A stretch of DNA of 7,567 nt from Treponema sp. (GTDB lineage Bacteria; Spirochaetota; Spirochaetia; Treponematales; Treponemataceae), in contig DLYJ01000150.1 in NCBI GenBank assembly GCA_003447785.1, positions 1-7,567 on the forward strand. The letters run 5' to 3'. Made by a program: the position numbers and the translations under genes. The notes under the pieces are model-generated. The model did no database searches and had not been told where the DNA came from. It saw only the letters and a list, made by a program, of their open reading frames with translations. Positions 6,278-7,567 of this stretch are shown here, one piece after another (position 1 is the stretch's first letter; each line of letters starts with the position of its first letter).

Positions 6278-6342
6278 GAAGTCCTTCTCCTGTATTTGCA
6301 GTGGGTGCTTTGCATCGATAGGGACTGCGGACTTCTTTTTTT
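6278..6342 (+). terminator. Structured terminator-like hairpin upstream of the Abi gene
   Basis: GAAGTCC (6278-6284) pairs with GGACTTC (6329-6335), followed immediately by seven Ts (6336-6342). A second stem, GCAGT (6298-6302) with ACTGC (6324-6328), stacks directly on the first, leaving a 13-nt bulge and a 21-nt loop. GGTTT-ATTA-AAACC (6254-6267) forms a further small hairpin just before it. A weak promoter TTGTTG-17-TATTTT (6207-6235) would allow this stretch to be a separate small RNA of about 100 nt. More simply it is the old terminator of the decayed gene in front of it. Confidence 0.6.
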
Positions 6343-6358
6343 AAATACCATATTATGA

Positions 6359-6386
6359 AAGACAAAAATACCAAACCGTGTTAAAT
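6359..6386 (+). promoter_or_regulatory. Weak promoter of the Abi gene, again nearly leaderless
   Basis: AAGACA (6359-6364), a 16-bp spacer and TTAAAT (6381-6386, preceded by TG) end seven bases before the ATG at 6394. There is no Shine-Dalgarno. If used, the mRNA would start at or next to the start codon, as for malQ. Weak expression would suit a toxin. Confidence 0.4.
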
Positions 6387-6393
6387 TGATTTT

Positions 6394-7362
6394 ATGGCGA
6401 TAGATAAAGAATTCAAAACAATTGACGAACAGGTACTTTTGCTTAAATCACGAAATCTCCAGTTCAATGATGAGCAGACTGCAAAAGAACTTCTTAAAAA
6501 ATACAATTATTTTGATATTATCAATGGAACAGAAAATATCCTACTCAAGTCTATTAAACCAAAAGATTACGAAAACATTCTTTTTGAAGATTTTTATGAG
6601 ATTTACAAGTTTGATACGAAACTAAGAATTCTGACCTTGCAGAAAATTTTTGAGGTGGAAGCTCGATTAAAAACTTCACTAGCTTATAATTTTTCAAGTC
6701 AGTTTTGTACAACGATTAAAGACACACTCAATTATAGAGAGCGTCAGTATTATCAGACACCTAGCGTTACTAACAATTATCTTTATTCTACCTTTATGAC
6801 TTTTGATCTTTTTAAGCGTAATACAAGAATGCTAAACGGAACAGTTAAGTTAGGTTTTATTGAACGTAAAAAACGTGAAAAAGATTATGTAAGAACTTAT
6901 AATAAACCACCGTTCTGGGTAATCATTAAAGATTTCAGTTTTGGCGATTTATATTTTACATATTGCTTCCAGAAAGATGTGATAAAAACAAAAGTTTTGA
7001 GCGATTTTGGACTTTTATTGCAGGATGATGATTTGTTCCAACAAATTCTTCATACATTAAAATATGCACGAAACTGTTGTGCTCATCTGGAACTAATAAC
7101 TCGATTTAAATTACTTGGAATTCCAGAGCTAAATAATTATAGAGAATTGAAAAATTCTATAGGTTGTACACATAAGAATCTTTCGTATTATGATTTATTA
7201 AAAATTCTTGCTAAGTTTTGCGATGTGAAAGAAATTGTTGAAGAAATATCGGTCTTTCATAGAAATATGTATCTGATAAACAGAACGCAAATAGCTGAAA
7301 AACTTCTCAAACGAATGGGTAATGCAAATATTGATAACTGGCAGAAGGATTTCCAAAAGTAG
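6394..7362 (+). CDS. Abi_2/AbiF-family abortive infection protein with HEPN RNase motif
   Basis: The 322-residue protein matches the Abi_2 (AbiD/AbiF) family, whose members act in phage-triggered growth arrest and belong to the HEPN RNase superfamily. The N-terminal family block is IDEQVLLLKSRNLQFND (10-26) followed by KKYNYFDIING. Next comes YEIYKFDTKLRILTLQ (68-83) with FEVEARLKTSLAY (86-98), the usual long helix with Glu87, Glu89 and Arg91. The second family signature is KPPFWVIIKDFSFGDL (171-186). The HEPN catalytic motif is R226-N-C-C-A-H231 (R-x4-H) in YARNCCAH and is intact. The start fits the family N-terminus. The gene is clearly richer in A and T than malQ and suf, which suggests horizontal acquisition. 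An independent small-RNA gene follows 18 bp after the stop codon, as expected for AbiF toxins held by an RNA antitoxin. The distinction between AbiD and AbiF cannot be settled by eye. Confidence 0.85.
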   Translation: MAIDKEFKTIDEQVLLLKSRNLQFNDEQTAKELLKKYNYFDIINGTENILLKSIKPKDYENILFEDFYEIYKFDTKLRILTLQKIFEVEARLKTSLAYNFSSQFCTTIKDTLNYRERQYYQTPSVTNNYLYSTFMTFDLFKRNTRMLNGTVKLGFIERKKREKDYVRTYNKPPFWVIIKDFSFGDLYFTYCFQKDVIKTKVLSDFGLLLQDDDLFQQILHTLKYARNCCAHLELITRFKLLGIPELNNYRELKNSIGCTHKNLSYYDLLKILAKFCDVKEIVEEISVFHRNMYLINRTQIAEKLLKRMGNANIDNWQKDFQK

Positions 7363-7380
7363 AAAATGGAGTAATTTTTC

Positions 7381-7409
7381 TTGACAAATCCATATTACTA
7401 CACTATTTT
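7381..7409 (+). promoter_or_regulatory. Strong promoter of the small RNA downstream of the Abi gene
   Basis: A perfect TTGACA (7381-7386), a 17-bp spacer and TATTTT (7404-7409, 4/6) predict transcription from about 7414-7416. There is no RBS or open frame after it, and a terminator lies about 55 bp further on. It drives a short non-coding transcript independent of the toxin gene and looks stronger than the Abi promoter. Confidence 0.7.
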
Positions 7410-7415
7410 ATAAGT

Positions 7416-7495
7416 GAAAAGCCGAGTGAATCTTTGGATAATAGCCTCGGTAATCATCTCGGATGATACGGCACCCTTAACTGGGTGCTTTTTTT
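7416..7495 (+). ncRNA. About 80-nt structured small RNA, candidate AbiF antitoxin RNA
   Basis: The RNA is bounded by a promoter and an intrinsic terminator and has no coding capacity. CCGAG (7422-7426) can pair with CTCGG at 7446-7450, enclosing a 19-nt loop. The same CCGAG could instead pair with the CTCGG at 7458-7462, so two conformations or a pseudoknot are possible. ATCATC-TCG-GATGAT (7453-7467) is a perfect 6-bp hairpin. GCCG (7421-7424) and CGGC (7469-7472) could close the whole fold. The terminator stem is the last hairpin. A conserved structured RNA (the abiF RNA motif) is known to be linked to AbiF-family genes and to act as an RNA antitoxin; the position, size and expression signals here fit that role. 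I could not verify that it fits the published consensus. Confidence 0.65.
7471..7495 (+). terminator. Intrinsic terminator of the small RNA
   Basis: GCACCC (7471-7476) pairs with GGGTGC (7483-7488) around a 6-nt loop TTAACT, followed by seven Ts (7489-7495). It ends the small RNA and would also stop read-through from the Abi gene. Confidence 0.9.
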
Positions 7496-7506
7496 ATGCA
7501 AATAAC

Positions 7507-7524
7507 AAATTGCGATAGCAATTT
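7507..7524. repeat. Perfect small palindrome after the small RNA
   Basis: AAATTGC (7507-7513), loop GATA, GCAATTT (7518-7524) is a perfect 7-bp stem. It lies outside the predicted transcript. It may be a protein site or a second structure of a downstream unit; nothing else supports a role. Confidence 0.4.
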
Positions 7525-7543
7525 ACCTTATTCATTTAAACAT

Positions 7544-7567
7544 AAAAAAGGCTGCCCTTTTTGAAGT
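7544..7567. terminator. Probable terminator hairpin cut by the window edge
   Basis: AAAAAGG (7545-7551), CTGC, CCTTTTT (7556-7562) is a palindrome with flanking A and T runs. It has the same AAAAGGCTGCCC-type left arm as the hairpin at 3679-3708. It is most likely the left half of a longer bidirectional terminator for a convergent gene beyond the edge. Confidence 0.4.

Noticed and set aside
6380..6386. GTTAAAT, which fits the integron attC core GTTRRRY; considered because treponemes can carry cassette arrays.
   Set aside because: No matching RYYYAAC inverse core with the required internal arms is found nearby, and the heptamer is expected by chance in AT-rich DNA.

Overview
The window looks like a chromosomal segment of a host-associated spirochaete, most likely a Treponema of gut, rumen or oral type. 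This rests on the loose spirochaete-style lipobox (ALISC) of the large lipoprotein, a G-homopolymer in its promoter region, moderate GC in the housekeeping genes and much lower GC in the accessory part. The genus is an inference; there is no rRNA or other marker to fix it.

Layout. 1-1671 (minus strand) carries sufC followed by the first 298 codons of sufB, part of a SUF iron-sulfur cluster assembly operon that continues past the left edge. A 129-bp divergent intergenic region separates it from malQ (1801-3366, plus), a complete GH77 4-alpha-glucanotransferase. malQ has no Shine-Dalgarno and a sigma70-like promoter placed so that transcription should start at the ATG, so it is probably leaderless. 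Next is a 73-residue two-helix membrane protein (3450-3671) with its own promoter, a perfect palindrome inside the promoter, a strong RBS and an intrinsic terminator.

After about 350 bp of non-coding, A-tract-rich DNA comes a 633-residue FN3-like lipoprotein (4069-5970). Its putative promoter has a consensus -35 followed by a run of nine Gs in the spacer, as expected for phase variation by slipped-strand mispairing. Downstream is a 200-bp cluster of palindromes and direct repeats (5983-6150), then a short decayed C-terminal gene fragment (6170-6271) and a terminator-like hairpin.

The right end is the most interesting part. A low-GC Abi_2/AbiF-family protein (6394-7362) with a HEPN RNase motif (R226-x4-H231) is followed 18 bp later by a self-contained small-RNA gene. 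That gene has a consensus -35 (TTGACA), a 17-bp spacer, a TATTTT -10, about 80 nt of hairpin-rich sequence and a clean intrinsic terminator. This matches a HEPN toxin with an RNA antitoxin, as known for AbiF and its conserved partner RNA. The lipoprotein and the Abi/RNA pair are the accessory, variable part; suf and malQ are housekeeping.
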